64,000 nt of DNA from Pseudomonas saxonica. GTDB lineage: Bacteria; Pseudomonadota; Gammaproteobacteria; Pseudomonadales; Pseudomonadaceae. Below are positions 18,812 to 29,642 of this stretch, piece by piece. The stretch spans positions 186,001 to 250,000 of the forward strand of contig NZ_VFIO01000006.1 in assembly GCF_007858365.1 (NCBI RefSeq), written 5' to 3'. Within the stretch, counting starts at the first letter, position 1; the number at the start of each line of letters is the position of its first letter. The notes under the pieces were generated by a model. It was given only the letters and a program-made list of their open reading frames with translations, was not told the DNA's origin and made no database searches. The position numbers and the translations under genes were made by a program.

Positions 18812-20019
18812 AGTGCTGCCAGACCCCGCGACAAATCGGCTTGCAAGTCGCCGACATCTTCCAGTCCCACTGCAATGCGGATCAGGCTGTCCCGAATGCC
18901 CGCGGCTTCACGCTCTTGAGGCGCAAGACGGCCATGAGAGGTTGTGGCCGGATGAGTGATAGTGGTTTTGCTGTCGCCCAGATTAGCCGTGATGGAAATC
19001 AGGCGGGTCGCGTCGATAAAGCGCCAGGCGCCCTCTTTACCGCCCTTGACCTCAAAACTGACCACCGCGCCAAAGCCCCGCTGCTGGCGCTGCGCCAACT
19101 CATACTGAGGATGGCTGCGAAGACCAGCGTAATGAACCTTCTCGATGCCGTCCTGCTGTTCCAGCCACTCAGCCAGCGCCTGAGCACTGGCGCAATGGGC
19201 ACGCATGCGCAGATTCAGGGTTTCCAGACCTTTGAGGAAGATCCAGGCATTGAACGGACTGAGGGTTGGCCCGGCAGTGCGCAGGAAACCCACGATCTCC
19301 TTCATCAGTTCGCTGCGCCCGGCAACCACCCCGCCCATGCAGCGACCCTGACCGTCGATAAACTTGGTCGCCGAATGCACCACGATGTCTGCGCCCAGCG
19401 TTAACGGCTGCTGCAAGGCCGGCGTGCAGAAGCAGTTATCAACCACCAGCAGCGCGCCTTTGGCGTGAGCAATTTCGGCCAATGCGGCAATGTCGACCAA
19501 CTCGGCCAACGGGTTGGACGGTGACTCGACAAACAGCAACTTGGTGTTGGGCTTGATGGCTGCATCCCAACCCGACAACTCGGCCAGCGGCACGTAATCG
19601 ACTTCTACGCCAAACCGTTTGAAGTACTTCTCGAACAGGCTGATGGTGGAACCGAATACGCTACGCGACACCAGAATATGGTCGCCCGCGCTGCACAGGC
19701 TCATGACCACCGACAAAATGGCCGCCATGCCCGTCGCCGTCGCGACGGCCTGCTCTGCCCCTTCAAGCGCTGCAATGCGCTCTTCAAAAGCCCGCACAGT
19801 GGGGTTGGTGTACCGCGAATACACATTGCCCGCCACTTCGCCCGAGAACCGCGCTGCTGCATCGGCAGCGGTGCGGAATACGTAGCTGGATGTCAGGAAC
19901 ATCGCATCACCGTGCTCGCCTTCTGGCGTACGGTGCTGGCCAGCACGCACAGCCAAGGTGTCGAACGCTACGCCCTCAAGGTCGCTATTCAGCCGACCGG
20001 CATCCCAATCCTGACTCAT
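18808..20019 (-). CDS. metZ: O-succinylhomoserine sulfhydrylase
   Basis: A PLP enzyme (403 residues) that makes homocysteine directly from O-succinylhomoserine and sulfide, the Pseudomonas methionine route. The sequence matches MetZ nearly end to end from memory: [19 protein letters not shown] at the start, [21 protein letters not shown], the lysine in [12 protein letters not shown], and [19 protein letters not shown] near the end. The ATG two codons after an upstream in-frame ATG is used because MetZ proteins begin with M-(S/T)-Q-(D/E)-W-DAGRL. It follows purF by 77 bp. Confidence 0.95.
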   Translation of the reverse strand: MSQDWDAGRLNSDLEGVAFDTLAVRAGQHRTPEGEHGDAMFLTSSYVFRTAADAAARFSGEVAGNVYSRYTNPTVRAFEERIAALEGAEQAVATATGMAAILSVVMSLCSAGDHILVSRSVFGSTISLFEKYFKRFGVEVDYVPLAELSGWDAAIKPNTKLLFVESPSNPLAELVDIAALAEIAHAKGALLVVDNCFCTPALQQPLTLGADIVVHSATKFIDGQGRCMGGVVAGRSELMKEIVGFLRTAGPTLSPFNAWIFLKGLETLNLRMRAHCASAQALAEWLEQQDGIEKVHYAGLRSHPQYELAQRQQRGFGAVVSFEVKGGKEGAWRFIDATRLISITANLGDSKTTITHPATTSHGRLAPQEREAAGIRDSLIRIAVGLEDVGDLQADLSRGLAAL

Positions 20020-20096
20020 GCTGCCCACTCCTTGCTTGTATTGATTGCTTTGTATGCAAATGCAAACCGGCCCATCAGGGCCGGTTTGGTAAACAC

Positions 20097-21602
20097 TTAG
20101 TTGTTGTACAAGCCTATCGTCGCACCGACACCTTGAGCAACCACCTTGGAGGCATCGTTGCGCGCACGCTCGATTCGATCCAGGTAGTTTTCATCGACAT
20201 CGCCTGTCACGTACTTGCCGTCAAACACCGCGCAATCGAACTTGTCGATCTTGATCTTGCCGCCACCTACCGCATCAATCAGATCAGGTAGATCCTGATA
20301 GATGAGCCAGTCAGCACCGATCAACTCAGCCACTTCCTGGGTCGTGCGGTTATGGGCGATCAGTTCGTGAGCGCTTGGCATGTCGATGCCGTATACGTTC
20401 GGGTAACGCACCGCAGGGGCTGCCGAGCAGAAGTAGACATTCTTGGCGCCCGCTTCGCGGGCCATCTGAATGATCTGCTTGCACGTGGTACCACGCACGA
20501 TCGAATCATCGACCAGCATCACGTTCTTGCCACGGAACTCAAGCTCAATGGCATTGAGCTTCTGGCGCACGGATTTTTTACGCGCAGCCTGGCCCGGCAT
20601 GATGAAGGTACGGCCGATGTAACGGTTTTTAACGAAGCCTTCGCGAAACTTGACGCCCAAGTGGTTGGCCAGCTCCAGCGCTGCACAACGGCTGGTGTCC
20701 GGAATCGGGATTACCACATCGATATCGTGATCCGGGCGCTCGCGCAAGATCTTGTCAGCCAGCTTTTCGCCCATGCGCAGACGCGCTTTGTACACAGACA
20801 CACCGTCGATGATCGAATCGGGGCGAGCCAGATATACGTGTTCGAAGATGCACGGCGTCAATTGCGGGTTTACCGCGCACTGACGGGTGTGCATCTGGCC
20901 ATCTTCAGTGATGTAGACCGCCTCACCTGGCGCAAGGTCACGGATCAGGGTAAAGCCCAATACGTCGAGGGACACGCTTTCGGAAGCGATCATGTACTCG
21001 ACGCCTTCATCGGTATGACGCTGACCGAAGACAATCGGGCGAATACCGTTAGGGTCGCGGAAGCCTACGATGCCGTAGCCGGTGATCATCGCCACTACGG
21101 CGTAACCGCCACGGCAACGGTTGTGAACATCGGTCACTGCGGCGAACACGTCTTCTTCTGTCGGCTGCAACTTGCCGCGCTGAGCCAGTTCATGGGCGAA
21201 AACGTTAAGCAGAACTTCCGAATCGGAGTTGGTGTTGACGTGGCGCAAGTCAGATTCGTAAATCTCTTTGGCCAGTTGTTCAACGTTGGTCAAGTTGCCG
21301 TTATGCGCCAACGTAATGCCATAGGGCGAGTTGACATAAAACGGCTGTGCTTCAGCTGAAGTCGAGCTGCCAGCGGTTGGATAGCGCACGTGACCAATGC
21401 CCACGTTGCCGACCAGACGCTGCATGTGACGCTGATGAAACACATCACGCACCAGCCCGTTGTCCTTGCGCAGAAATAACCGGCCGTTATGACTGGTCAC
21501 AATACCGGCAGCATCCTGGCCGCGATGCTGAAGGACGGTTAGCGCGTCATACAGCGCCTGATTGACGTTCGACTTACCGACGATACCGACGATGCCACAC
21601 AT
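20097..21602 (-). CDS. purF: amidophosphoribosyltransferase
   Basis: The first committed step of purine synthesis, PRPP plus glutamine to phosphoribosylamine. The 501 residues begin MCGIVG, so Cys2 becomes the N-terminal glutaminase nucleophile after Met removal. The N-terminal Ntn domain (to about 235) is followed by a phosphoribosyltransferase domain with the PRPP motif [13 protein letters not shown]. An in-frame ATG three codons upstream is rejected because it would bury the nucleophile. It lies 41 bp after cvpA, the classic cvpA-purF pair. Confidence 0.97.
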   Translation of the reverse strand: MCGIVGIVGKSNVNQALYDALTVLQHRGQDAAGIVTSHNGRLFLRKDNGLVRDVFHQRHMQRLVGNVGIGHVRYPTAGSSTSAEAQPFYVNSPYGITLAHNGNLTNVEQLAKEIYESDLRHVNTNSDSEVLLNVFAHELAQRGKLQPTEEDVFAAVTDVHNRCRGGYAVVAMITGYGIVGFRDPNGIRPIVFGQRHTDEGVEYMIASESVSLDVLGFTLIRDLAPGEAVYITEDGQMHTRQCAVNPQLTPCIFEHVYLARPDSIIDGVSVYKARLRMGEKLADKILRERPDHDIDVVIPIPDTSRCAALELANHLGVKFREGFVKNRYIGRTFIMPGQAARKKSVRQKLNAIELEFRGKNVMLVDDSIVRGTTCKQIIQMAREAGAKNVYFCSAAPAVRYPNVYGIDMPSAHELIAHNRTTQEVAELIGADWLIYQDLPDLIDAVGGGKIKIDKFDCAVFDGKYVTGDVDENYLDRIERARNDASKVVAQGVGATIGLYNN

Positions 21603-21643
21603 GCGACGCAACCCCTACTTTATGGATCTGAACTGAACACCGC

Positions 21644-22201
21644 TCACTTGGGCTGGGTAGCCGGCAAGAGGTGCTCCTTGAACGGAATATCAGCAGGAAC
21701 GCTGATTCCGCTGGCGAGCCACTGACTGCTCCACCCCAAAATGAGGTTTTTGGACCAGTCGGCAACCAATAGAAATTGTGGCACGAGCCGCGACTCCTGC
21801 CACCACGAGTCTTGCTGTACCGGCCCCAGGCTAAGCAGCCCGACCGCCACAACCACGAGCAATGCACCGCGTGCAGCGCCAAAGGCCATGCCGAGAAACC
21901 GATCGGTCCCGGAAAGCCCGGTGACGCGAATCAGTTCGCCGATAAGAAAATTGATCATTGCGCCAACCAGCAAGGTGGCGACAAACATGATGGTGCACCC
22001 AGCGATGACGCGGGCGGAAGGTGTTTCGATGTAGGCGGCCAGATACTGCGAGAGTGACCCACCGAACATCCAGGCAACGACCCCGGCAATGACCCAGGTG
22101 CACAGCGACAATGCTTCTTTAACGAAGCCGCGCTTCAAGCTGATCAAAGCGGAGATGGCGACAATTACAACGATCGCCCAGTCAACCCAGGTAAATGGCA
22201 C
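21644..22201 (-). CDS. cvpA: CvpA family membrane protein
   Basis: A 185-residue inner-membrane protein with four hydrophobic segments and the N-terminal FTWVDWAIVVIVAISALISLKRGFVKEALSL signature of CvpA. It starts with GTG. The family is linked to colicin V export and envelope maintenance but its biochemistry is not settled. It is encoded directly before purF. A GC-rich hairpin (GGCGGCGC/GCGCCGCC, 22224-22250) sits in its leader and could affect read-through from dedD. Confidence 0.92.
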   Translation of the reverse strand: MPFTWVDWAIVVIVAISALISLKRGFVKEALSLCTWVIAGVVAWMFGGSLSQYLAAYIETPSARVIAGCTIMFVATLLVGAMINFLIGELIRVTGLSGTDRFLGMAFGAARGALLVVVAVGLLSLGPVQQDSWWQESRLVPQFLLVADWSKNLILGWSSQWLASGISVPADIPFKEHLLPATQPK

Positions 22202-22307
22202 GGTTCAGCCTACGGTCAGATAAGGCGGCGCATTTTAGCAGAGCGCCGCCACTCAGGTAAGCCGATTTATCACCGCACTCGCAATCAGATTGAACCTTTG
22301 ATGGCTC

Positions 22308-22943
22308 TTAACCGCGCTCTGGCTGGAAGCGCACGACAAAACCCTTGAGATTTTGCTGCTTGCCGAGCATATCACGCAGACGATCGGCCTCAGCGCGCTC
22401 AAGCAAAGGGCCGACAAAAACCCGGTTCATTCCGCCTGAAGAACGTACGTATGCGTTATAACCTTGATTACGAAGGGTTTTTTGAAGGTTATCCGCACTT
22501 GCACGGTTAGACAGGCTCACCAATTGAACCGACCAGCTGACGGGCAGGCCATTGGCGTCTACACGCTTTTGCGTGGTATCGAGCTTGGCAGGCGCTTGTG
22601 CAACCGTCTGAGCCGGAGTGACCGCCGGTGGTTTGACTGCCGCAACCGGTTTGCTCACCACAGGAGCAGGTGCCGGTGCCGCAGGCGCCGGAGCAACCTG
22701 CTCTTGAGCCACTTCCTCTGGAGGGGCTGGCTCCTCGGCGATAGGCTGCGGCTCAGGCACGGCAACAGGCTCTACCTGAACCTGAGGCATCACCGGCACC
22801 TGAGGCGCCGTGGGTGCATCCACCTGGATTTGCCGTTGCTCATCTTCACGGGTGAACAGCATCGGCAAAAAAATCACAGCCAACGCCACCAACACCAGGG
22901 CACCGACCATCCGTTGCTTGTATACCTTATCCAGCAAAGCCAT
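22308..22943 (-). CDS. dedD: SPOR-domain inner-membrane protein (DedD-like)
   Basis: A 211-residue bitopic protein: a short cytoplasmic N-terminus, one membrane helix near residues 12-30 (MVGALVLVALAVIFLPMLF), a Pro/Ala/Val/Glu-rich periplasmic linker, and a C-terminal SPOR domain (WSVQLVSLSNRASADNLQKTLRNQGYNAYVRS, with VGPLLERAEADRL). SPOR domains bind denuded septal peptidoglycan, so it probably helps cell division. Its ATG lies inside the last codons of folC (17 bp overlap). A longer upstream reading frame is only the overlap with folC. Confidence 0.9.
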   Translation of the reverse strand: MALLDKVYKQRMVGALVLVALAVIFLPMLFTREDEQRQIQVDAPTAPQVPVMPQVQVEPVAVPEPQPIAEEPAPPEEVAQEQVAPAPAAPAPAPVVSKPVAAVKPPAVTPAQTVAQAPAKLDTTQKRVDANGLPVSWSVQLVSLSNRASADNLQKTLRNQGYNAYVRSSGGMNRVFVGPLLERAEADRLRDMLGKQQNLKGFVVRFQPERG

Positions 22944-24234
22944 TTGCCGACTCCTCCGTGGCGCGCCGCTCCAGCCATTCGAGCGCTTGTGCGACGCAAT
23001 AAAATGAACCAAACAACAAAATTTCGTCTTGCGGTGTAGCACGCTCGCACTGCGCTTGAAGTGCAGCATCAACACTGTCATACGCCAGAACCGAAGCCCC
23101 GAGGCGTTGCAGCGCAGCCTCAAGCTCCTCTGCCGGACGTGTGCGCCCAGTGTCCAGCGGCGCCACGGCCCAGTGGGTAACAACAGGCGCAAGCGTTGAC
23201 ACTACGCCATCAAGGTCCTTGTCCGCCAGCAAGCCAAATACCGCAAGGCGCTTTCCTGCCACCGGACGCTGCTGCAAGCGTTGAAGCAAATAGTGCGCTG
23301 CATGGGGGTTATGGCCCACATCAAGCAGCAAATTCAGAGTTTTACCCTGCCAGGTAAAGCGTCGGCGATCCAGGCGCCCGGTAACGTGCGTAGCCAGCAA
23401 GGCCTGAACGATCCGTTCAGGCTGCCAGAGCAAGTCCGTCAAGGCATAAGCCTGCAAGGCCAGCGCCGCGTTCTCCATTGGCAAATCCAGCAACGGCAAG
23501 TCTCGCAACTCAAGCGCGCTTCCCGCAGCACTCTGCCCTTTCCAGTGCCAGACCGACCCAGCCACAGTCAGGTCAAAGTCACGCCCGCGCAAGAATAGCG
23601 GGCAGCCCAACTCACCAGCTTTATCAAGCAAGGGCTGAGGGGGTGCAAGATCGCCGCACAGCGCTGGTTTGCCAGCACGCATGATGCCTGCTTTTTCGTA
23701 CGCCACTGACTCACGGGTATTACCCAGGTACTCCACGTGATCAACACCGATACTGGTGATCAACGCCATGTCAGCATCGACCAGATTCACCGCATCCAGT
23801 CGCCCTCCCAGGCCGACCTCCAGTACCACGGCGTCCAACTGTGCACGCTCGAATAGCCAGAAGGCTGCCAGCGTACCCATCTCAAAATACGTCAGCGAGG
23901 TTTCGCCACGCCCGACATCCAGGGCCGCAAACGCCTCGCAGAGCTGTTCATCCGAGACTTCGGCACCGTCGATTTGCACGCGTTCGTTATAGCGCAACAA
24001 ATGCGGCGAGCTGTAAACCCCAACTTTCAGGCCTTGCGCCCGCAGCATTGAAGCTACAAACGCACAGGTTGAGCCTTTACCGTTAGTTCCAGTAACCGTC
24101 ACCACCCGAGGCGCGGGCTTGTGCAAGCCCATGCGGATCATTACCTCGCGCGCGCGATCCAGACCCATGTCGATGGCCGCTGGATGCAACTGTTCAAGAT
24201 AGGCGAGCCACTCGCCAAGGGTGCGCTGGGTCAT
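22927..24234 (-). CDS. folC: bifunctional folylpolyglutamate/dihydrofolate synthase
   Basis: Adds glutamate to folates and makes dihydrofolate from dihydropteroate. The 435 residues carry the Mur-ligase P-loop [14 protein letters not shown] near residue 47, [25 protein letters not shown] and the [11 protein letters not shown] motif. Its start overlaps the accD stop by 4 bp and its end overlaps dedD by 17 bp, so accD-folC-dedD are tightly coupled. Confidence 0.95.
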   Translation of the reverse strand: MTQRTLGEWLAYLEQLHPAAIDMGLDRAREVMIRMGLHKPAPRVVTVTGTNGKGSTCAFVASMLRAQGLKVGVYSSPHLLRYNERVQIDGAEVSDEQLCEAFAALDVGRGETSLTYFEMGTLAAFWLFERAQLDAVVLEVGLGGRLDAVNLVDADMALITSIGVDHVEYLGNTRESVAYEKAGIMRAGKPALCGDLAPPQPLLDKAGELGCPLFLRGRDFDLTVAGSVWHWKGQSAAGSALELRDLPLLDLPMENAALALQAYALTDLLWQPERIVQALLATHVTGRLDRRRFTWQGKTLNLLLDVGHNPHAAHYLLQRLQQRPVAGKRLAVFGLLADKDLDGVVSTLAPVVTHWAVAPLDTGRTRPAEELEAALQRLGASVLAYDSVDAALQAQCERATPQDEILLFGSFYCVAQALEWLERRATEESANGFAG

Positions 24235-25151
24235 AGGTTGGCTGGCGCCGGCGGTACTACGATGGTTTCAACAGGCGGCGCGACGAATACCGGGGTCGGC
24301 AAGCCCATCATTTGTGCCAGCAAGTTACCCAGACGTGGGCGCAGCTCCTGACGGGCGATGATCAGGTCGATTGCGCCGTGCTCCAGCAGGAACTCACTGC
24401 GCTGGAAGCCTTCAGGCAACTTTTCGCGCACGGTTTGCTCGATAACACGCGGCCCGGCAAAGCCGATCAGCGCTTTGGGTTCAGCCACGATCACATCGCC
24501 GAGCATCGCCAAACTGGCCGATACACCGCCGTACACCGGATCAGTCAATACCGAAATAAACGGAATACCTTCTTCACGCAGCCGCGCCAGCACCGCAGAG
24601 GTCTTGGCCATTTGCATCAGGGAGATCAGGGCTTCCTGCATACGCGCACCACCCGAGGCCGCGAAGCAAATCATCGGGCAGCGGTTTTCGAGTGCGTAGT
24701 TGGCGGCACGAACAAAGCGCTCACCCACGATCGCGCCCATCGAGCCGCCCATGAAGGAGAACTCAAACGCCGACACCACCACCGGCATGCCCAGCAACGT
24801 ACCGCTCATCGAGATCAGTGCGTCCTTCTCACCGGTCTGCTTCTGCGCGCCGACCAGACGGTCTTTGTACTTTTTGCTGTCGCGAAACTTCAGGCGATCA
24901 ACAGGCTCCAGGTCAGCACCGAGCTCTTCGCGACCTTCGGTGTCCAGGAAAATATTGATGCGGGCACGCGCACCAATGCGCATGTGGTGATTACACTTAG
25001 GGCAAACGTCCAGGGTCTTTTCCAGCTCAGGACGATAAAGCACAGCGTCACAAGACGGGCATTTGTGCCACAGGCCTTCAGGTACCGAGCTCTTTTTGAC
25101 CTCGGAACGCATGATCGAAGGAATCAGCTTGTCTACCAACCAGTTGCTCAT
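24231..25151 (-). CDS. accD: acetyl-CoA carboxylase carboxyltransferase subunit beta
   Basis: The beta subunit of the carboxyltransferase that makes malonyl-CoA for fatty acid synthesis. The 306 residues start [14 protein letters not shown] four-cysteine zinc ribbon lies at residues 31-53 ([10 protein letters not shown] ... CPKCNHH), and the crotonase-fold core includes [21 protein letters not shown]. The start is set by homology; an ATG 11 codons upstream is less likely. It forms the head of accD-folC-dedD. Confidence 0.96.
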   Translation of the reverse strand: MSNWLVDKLIPSIMRSEVKKSSVPEGLWHKCPSCDAVLYRPELEKTLDVCPKCNHHMRIGARARINIFLDTEGREELGADLEPVDRLKFRDSKKYKDRLVGAQKQTGEKDALISMSGTLLGMPVVVSAFEFSFMGGSMGAIVGERFVRAANYALENRCPMICFAASGGARMQEALISLMQMAKTSAVLARLREEGIPFISVLTDPVYGGVSASLAMLGDVIVAEPKALIGFAGPRVIEQTVREKLPEGFQRSEFLLEHGAIDLIIARQELRPRLGNLLAQMMGLPTPVFVAPPVETIVVPPAPANL

Positions 25152-25424
25152 GCTTTTTTTCTCCAGTACCGGCGACCTGAACACTTGGGTTCAGGCCCCG
25201 TGTATGCCCTTGAGCTAATTTCAATAGATGTACGGCGATGATGCTCGAAGGCAGCGGTCAGCACAGGGCAAACCAGCATAACCCCCAAGAAACCCTCAGC
25301 CTTCCCGACAACACGCTCCAGAGCGGCTGCCATGTTAATTTTTGCCCGTCAAACCACAGGGCCCGTCTGCTTTTCACAGCGGTATTGATGGACGGTGGCA
25401 GACTGCCAACCGTCACATCACGTA

Positions 25425-26048
25425 TCAGTTTGTTGCACGCACCTTGCGCATGAAGTCACGAATCTTGTCGTGATCCTTGATGCCTTTGCTCTTTTCGACC
25501 CCGCCACTGACATCAACGGCATAAGGACGCACCTGAGCAATGGCCTGTACGACGTTGTCGACTGTCAAGCCGCCCGCCAGGATGATGGGGCGGGATAAAC
25601 CTTGCGGTATCAAAGACCAGTCAAACGCTTGACCAGTTCCCCCAGGCACGCCCTCGACATACGCATCGAGCAATATACCGCTGGCACTTGCATAGGCATG
25701 GCAAGCACCGGCGATGTCGTCGCCTGCCTTAACTCGCAGGGCTTTGATGTAAGGGCGGTGATAACCCTCGCATTGCTTAGGGGTTTCATCGCCGTGAAAC
25801 TGCAACAGGTCCAGTGGTACGGCATCAAGTGTTTCATTGAGCTCGCAAGCACTTGCATTAACGAACAACCCGACCGTTGTCACAAAAGGCGGCAGCGCCG
25901 CAATGATGGCCCGCGCTTGCACTGCGGTAACAGCCCGAGGGCTTTTTGCGTAGAACACAAAGCCGATGGCGTCAGCACCGGCCGCAACCGCAGCCAGTGC
26001 ATCTTCTATGCGGGTAATACCGCAGATCTTGCTGCGAACAACGGACAT
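25425..26048 (-). CDS. trpF: phosphoribosylanthranilate isomerase
   Basis: Third step of tryptophan synthesis. The 207-residue TIM barrel has catalytic Cys in KICGITR near the start, [15 protein letters not shown], the LQFHGDE strand, and the catalytic Asp/phosphate-binding end LAGGL ... VDVSGGVE. It starts at the internal ATG giving [10 protein letters not shown]. The 273 bp between trpF and accD shows only a short inverted repeat (CCTGAA/TTCAGG near 25180). Confidence 0.95.
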   Translation of the reverse strand: MSVVRSKICGITRIEDALAAVAAGADAIGFVFYAKSPRAVTAVQARAIIAALPPFVTTVGLFVNASACELNETLDAVPLDLLQFHGDETPKQCEGYHRPYIKALRVKAGDDIAGACHAYASASGILLDAYVEGVPGGTGQAFDWSLIPQGLSRPIILAGGLTVDNVVQAIAQVRPYAVDVSGGVEKSKGIKDHDKIRDFMRKVRATN

Positions 26049-26111
26049 CTCGATAACACCCCGACACTTGAGCGCGAAAGCCCAGGATGGTAACAAATGC
26101 TTATCCGGGCG

Positions 26112-26966
26112 TCAGCCGTCGAGTTCGGTAAAACCCGTCAAGAAATGTGGGCCAATGTAACGCTCGGGCAACTGAAACTCATCCCGATACTCAACCTGAA
26201 CCAAATACAGACCATAAGGATGCGCCGTGACGCCCCCAGAACGACGAGCGCGGCTTTCAAGGACCTCTTTAATCCACTCAACCGGCCGTTCGCCTGAGCC
26301 GATGGTCATCAATACCCCAGCAATATTGCGCACCATGTGGTGCAAGAAAGCACTGGCGCGAATATCCAGCACAATCATTCGCCCATGACGGGTGACTCGC
26401 AGATGATGCATTTCCTTGATCGGCGACTTGGCCTGGCACTGGCCGGCCCGGAAGGCGCTAAAGTCATGAACGCCCAGCAAATACTGGGCGGCCTCAGCCA
26501 TGCGCTCAACATCCAGCGGACGATGATTCCAGGTCACTTCCTGATTCAAATGTGCCGGGCGGATCTGATCGTTGTAAATCACGTACCGATAACGGCGGGC
26601 GATGGCTTTGAAACGCGCATGAAAATCCGCCGGCATGACTTTGGCCCACGTCACACTGATGTCATGGGGCAAGTTGATATTGGCGCCCATGACCCACGCT
26701 TTAAGCGAGCGCTCGGCCTGAGTATCGAAGTGCACCACTTGCCCGCAGGCGTGCACACCTGCGTCAGTGCGACCCGCGCACATCAAGGACACCGGCGATG
26801 CGGCAACTTTTGACAACGCGTTCTCAAGGGTTTCCTGAACGGTCAATACGCCATTGGCCTGACGCTGCCAGCCACTGTAGCGCGAGCCTTTGTATTCAAC
26901 GCCCAGCGCGATTCGGTAAAAGCCTTCGGCGGCCATTTCGGCAGCTGGGTTATCTATATTTGCCAA
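26112..26966 (-). CDS. truA: tRNA pseudouridine(38-40) synthase
   Basis: Converts uridines 38-40 of many tRNA anticodon arms to pseudouridine. It shows IALGVEYKGSRYSGWQRQ, the catalytic Asp in CAGRTDAGVHACGQVVHF, and the C-terminal FLHHMVRNIAGVLMTIGSGE. The 284-residue frame starts with TTG; an ATG at 26936 is an alternative and neither has a strong ribosome site. It lies 63 bp upstream of trpF. Confidence 0.95.
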   Translation of the reverse strand: MANIDNPAAEMAAEGFYRIALGVEYKGSRYSGWQRQANGVLTVQETLENALSKVAASPVSLMCAGRTDAGVHACGQVVHFDTQAERSLKAWVMGANINLPHDISVTWAKVMPADFHARFKAIARRYRYVIYNDQIRPAHLNQEVTWNHRPLDVERMAEAAQYLLGVHDFSAFRAGQCQAKSPIKEMHHLRVTRHGRMIVLDIRASAFLHHMVRNIAGVLMTIGSGERPVEWIKEVLESRARRSGGVTAHPYGLYLVQVEYRDEFQLPERYIGPHFLTGFTELDG

Positions 26967-27077
26967 GGAGTTACAGCCTGCTGATTAACGCAAAGTCGGC
27001 CATTATAAGGCGACACCGGCCAGACGCCATGAAACAAATGATGAGCGCGCTACAAATCCGGGTGCCACTGACAACAA

Positions 27078-27098
27078 CGGCAGCCATAAAGGCTGCCG
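27078..27098 (-). terminator. possible terminator after fimV
   Basis: An 8-bp perfect stem CGGCAGCC/GGCTGCCG lies 24 bp after the fimV stop, followed on the minus strand by TTGTTGTT rather than a clean T run. It is a plausible but weak intrinsic terminator. Confidence 0.4.
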
Positions 27099-27121
27099 CT
27101 GGAGTTTCCGGGCTCAGACCA

Positions 27122-29500
27122 TCAGACCAGTCGAGCTAGCATCTCAAGGGCTTCAGCTTGCTGTTCGGGGTTACCTTCAGCGATGACCTCCGCCAGAATA
27201 TCTCGTGCCCCTTCATCGTCACCCATATCAATGTAAGCCTCCGCCAAATCAAGCTTGGTGGCCGCTTCATCGGTACCCGACAAGAAATCGGGTTCGGGAT
27301 CATCGGCAAACGCCGACTCAAGAGACGGTTGCTCCAGACTTTGCGACAAGCGCTGCAACTCTGCGTTGACCTTGTCCAGCTCAATGGTAAAGCTGTCGGG
27401 CTCAGCGTCTGCTTCAGCCTCTGCGCTCTCCGCCGCCAACGACAGATCAAAATCAGCCGGCAGGCTTAAATCAAGGTCTGACAGTTCATCACCGGGTGCC
27501 TGAGCCTCAGCTTGCTGCTTGAGCACCTCCTCAAAACTTTGCTCACTGCCTGGCGCTGGCTGATCCAGTGGTTGTGCAGGCGACAGTTCGGAGGGTGACG
27601 CCGTTTCCAGTTCATCAAGGCTCAGGTCGAAGTCGTGATCAAACTCAGGCTCGACCGCACTCTCGTCACGCAGCATTTCATCAACGAACTGCTCTTCAAG
27701 TTGTGCGGCAACTGCAGCCGTGGCGATCCCTGTAGCCGCTGCCAACATGGCCGGATAACGCGCTTTGAGTTGCTCGACTTCAGCGTGGTTCTTGCCGTTG
27801 GCCACCAACTGACGCTCTTGAGCAATAAAAGCTTCACGCTCGCCCTGCTCGGCGTATACCTGCATCAGTTTGAGACGCAAGTCGCTGCGCTGAGGCTCTT
27901 TTTCGATTGCACTTTTGAGCAGCGTGACGGCCTCGTCCAGCTGTTGCAGCGCAATCAGTTGCTCTGCCTGCACCAGCACATCGTCTCCAGGCTTGGCCAG
28001 TGACAAAGCGCCAATGACGGGCGCGATAACTGGAGCTGGAGCTGGAGCTGGAGCTGGAGCTGGAGCTGGAGCTTCATCGAGCGTAGGGCTTGGCGGCGGC
28101 ACTTCAAGGCCAGCGAAGTTACTTTCTGGCAGGTCCAGATCAGACGCAAAATGCGCATCATCCTCCAGCTCCCGTGCCATGCGCTCGTGCCGTTGCGCCG
28201 CTTGCAAGGCCTTGCGGCGACGGGCCAGCAGCAGTAACAGCAACAAAAGCAAAACGGCGGCACCGCCTGCCAGGCCCATCAGCATTGGGCTGCCAAGCAG
28301 ATTGTGAAGACTGCGCTCACCCGCAGAGGCAGGATTCACGCCCTGCGCGGGCGCGGGCGGTACAGCCGTGGCTGGCGCACCTTCTTGCGCAGGCTCGATA
28401 TCCGACTCTGGAGCATCTACGGCTTGTGCGGCCAACTGAGCCGGGATCGCTGTAGCAGGGTCGCCGGAAGCGGCACCGCCCGCCTCCAGCTTGGCCAGTT
28501 GATCATTTTTCAACTCGATCAAGCGTTGCAGCTTGTCCAGCTGGCTTTGCAAATCGTTCATCCGGCTTTGCAGCTCGGTATTTTCACGACGGCTTGAATC
28601 CAGACCTTCCTGAGCCATCGCCAGCTGTGCAGCGATATTACTGGCGTCCCCTGCCGCACCTTTACCATTGGCCGGCTGTGCCGCGACCAGGCTCAAGCTG
28701 TCACTACGGGCAGCCTTGGCTGGACGCAGGGCCTCTGCTGGCTGACGTCGTGTTGCATCCAGCTGCTGAGGCAATGGCACCGTACGGCGGCCATTACGCC
28801 AGTCGGCGTTCTGTGAAGCCACCTCACTGAGCGCCTTGGCCTGCGGCAACTGAACACTCTGCGAGGCATCAGGCAGACGCAATACTTGACCGGTTTTCAG
28901 ACGATTGATATTGCCATTGATGAACGCATCAGGATTTAGCGCCTGAATGGCCAGCATCGTCTGCTGGACCGAGCCACCATTGGCCGCCTTTGCCGCGATT
29001 TCCCACAAGGTGTCGCGTGGCGTAGTGGTGTACTGCGCAGGCGCGCCGGCAGTGGCAGGCACAGTCGCAGCTGAGGCTGCCGCAGCGGTTTGAGGCGAAA
29101 ACTTCGCAGGGTCGAGCATGACGCTGTAGTCGCGCAGCAAGCGACCACTTGGCCACATCACTTGCACCAGAAATTTTACAAAGGGTTCGGACAGCGGCTG
29201 ACTGGACGTAACGCGTAGCACACTCTTGCCGTCGGCATTGATCACCGGAGTAAAACGCAACTCATCCAAAAAAGCCGGCCGTGGCACGCCCGCCTTAGTG
29301 AATTCGTCCGCAGGCGCCAGGCTCGGCACCACTTCTGCAGCCGTAAGATCCTTGACATCCAGCAACTCGATTTCAGCCAGCAGAGGCTGATTCTGAGTCG
29401 ATTTCAGAGTCAGCTCTCCGAGCCCAAGTGCCTGCGCCATACCGGATGACAGCGCCGAAGCAGCAGCTATTGCTAACACTAATTTGCGAACCTGAAGCAT
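27122..29500 (-). CDS. fimV: FimV/HubP polar hub protein
   Basis: A 792-residue inner-membrane and peptidoglycan-associated protein needed for polar organisation and type IV pilus/twitching functions in Pseudomonas. In order it has a signal peptide to about residue 24, the FimV N-terminal domain (LGLGELTLKSTQNQPLLAEI), a LysM-like region near 155-210 (RDTLWEIAAKAANGGS), a coiled coil near 295-340, a transmembrane helix near 410-428, and a long acidic cytoplasmic region with an Ala-Pro repeat. The FimV C-terminal TPR-like cap (KLDLAEAYIDMGDDEGARDILAEVI) ends the protein. The ribosome site AGGAAGAG supports the start. Confidence 0.95.
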   Translation of the reverse strand: MLQVRKLVLAIAAASALSSGMAQALGLGELTLKSTQNQPLLAEIELLDVKDLTAAEVVPSLAPADEFTKAGVPRPAFLDELRFTPVINADGKSVLRVTSSQPLSEPFVKFLVQVMWPSGRLLRDYSVMLDPAKFSPQTAAAASAATVPATAGAPAQYTTTPRDTLWEIAAKAANGGSVQQTMLAIQALNPDAFINGNINRLKTGQVLRLPDASQSVQLPQAKALSEVASQNADWRNGRRTVPLPQQLDATRRQPAEALRPAKAARSDSLSLVAAQPANGKGAAGDASNIAAQLAMAQEGLDSSRRENTELQSRMNDLQSQLDKLQRLIELKNDQLAKLEAGGAASGDPATAIPAQLAAQAVDAPESDIEPAQEGAPATAVPPAPAQGVNPASAGERSLHNLLGSPMLMGLAGGAAVLLLLLLLLLARRRKALQAAQRHERMARELEDDAHFASDLDLPESNFAGLEVPPPSPTLDEAPAPAPAPAPAPAPVIAPVIGALSLAKPGDDVLVQAEQLIALQQLDEAVTLLKSAIEKEPQRSDLRLKLMQVYAEQGEREAFIAQERQLVANGKNHAEVEQLKARYPAMLAAATGIATAAVAAQLEEQFVDEMLRDESAVEPEFDHDFDLSLDELETASPSELSPAQPLDQPAPGSEQSFEEVLKQQAEAQAPGDELSDLDLSLPADFDLSLAAESAEAEADAEPDSFTIELDKVNAELQRLSQSLEQPSLESAFADDPEPDFLSGTDEAATKLDLAEAYIDMGDDEGARDILAEVIAEGNPEQQAEALEMLARLV
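28031..28072. repeat. seven tandem TGGAGC hexamers in fimV
   Basis: A perfect 6-bp repeat with seven copies, encoding an Ala-Pro run on the minus strand. Copy-number changes would keep the reading frame and only alter the length of the linker after the membrane helix. Confidence 0.9.
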
Positions 29501-29642
29501 CGCCTCTTCCTTATTGGTACAGACCTCGTCCTGCGAGATCCGAATAGCTACTGCCCGAAGATTGTGCCCAAGACTTGCGCCTTAAGACACATGACCCCAG
29601 AGCGGCTCTTGAACCCTGCTGGAAATTGAGGCCAAGTATCTT

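Noticed and set aside
25148..25333. 61-codon minus-strand frame upstream of accD
   Set aside because: Overlaps the accD start, no recognisable content and no ribosome site.
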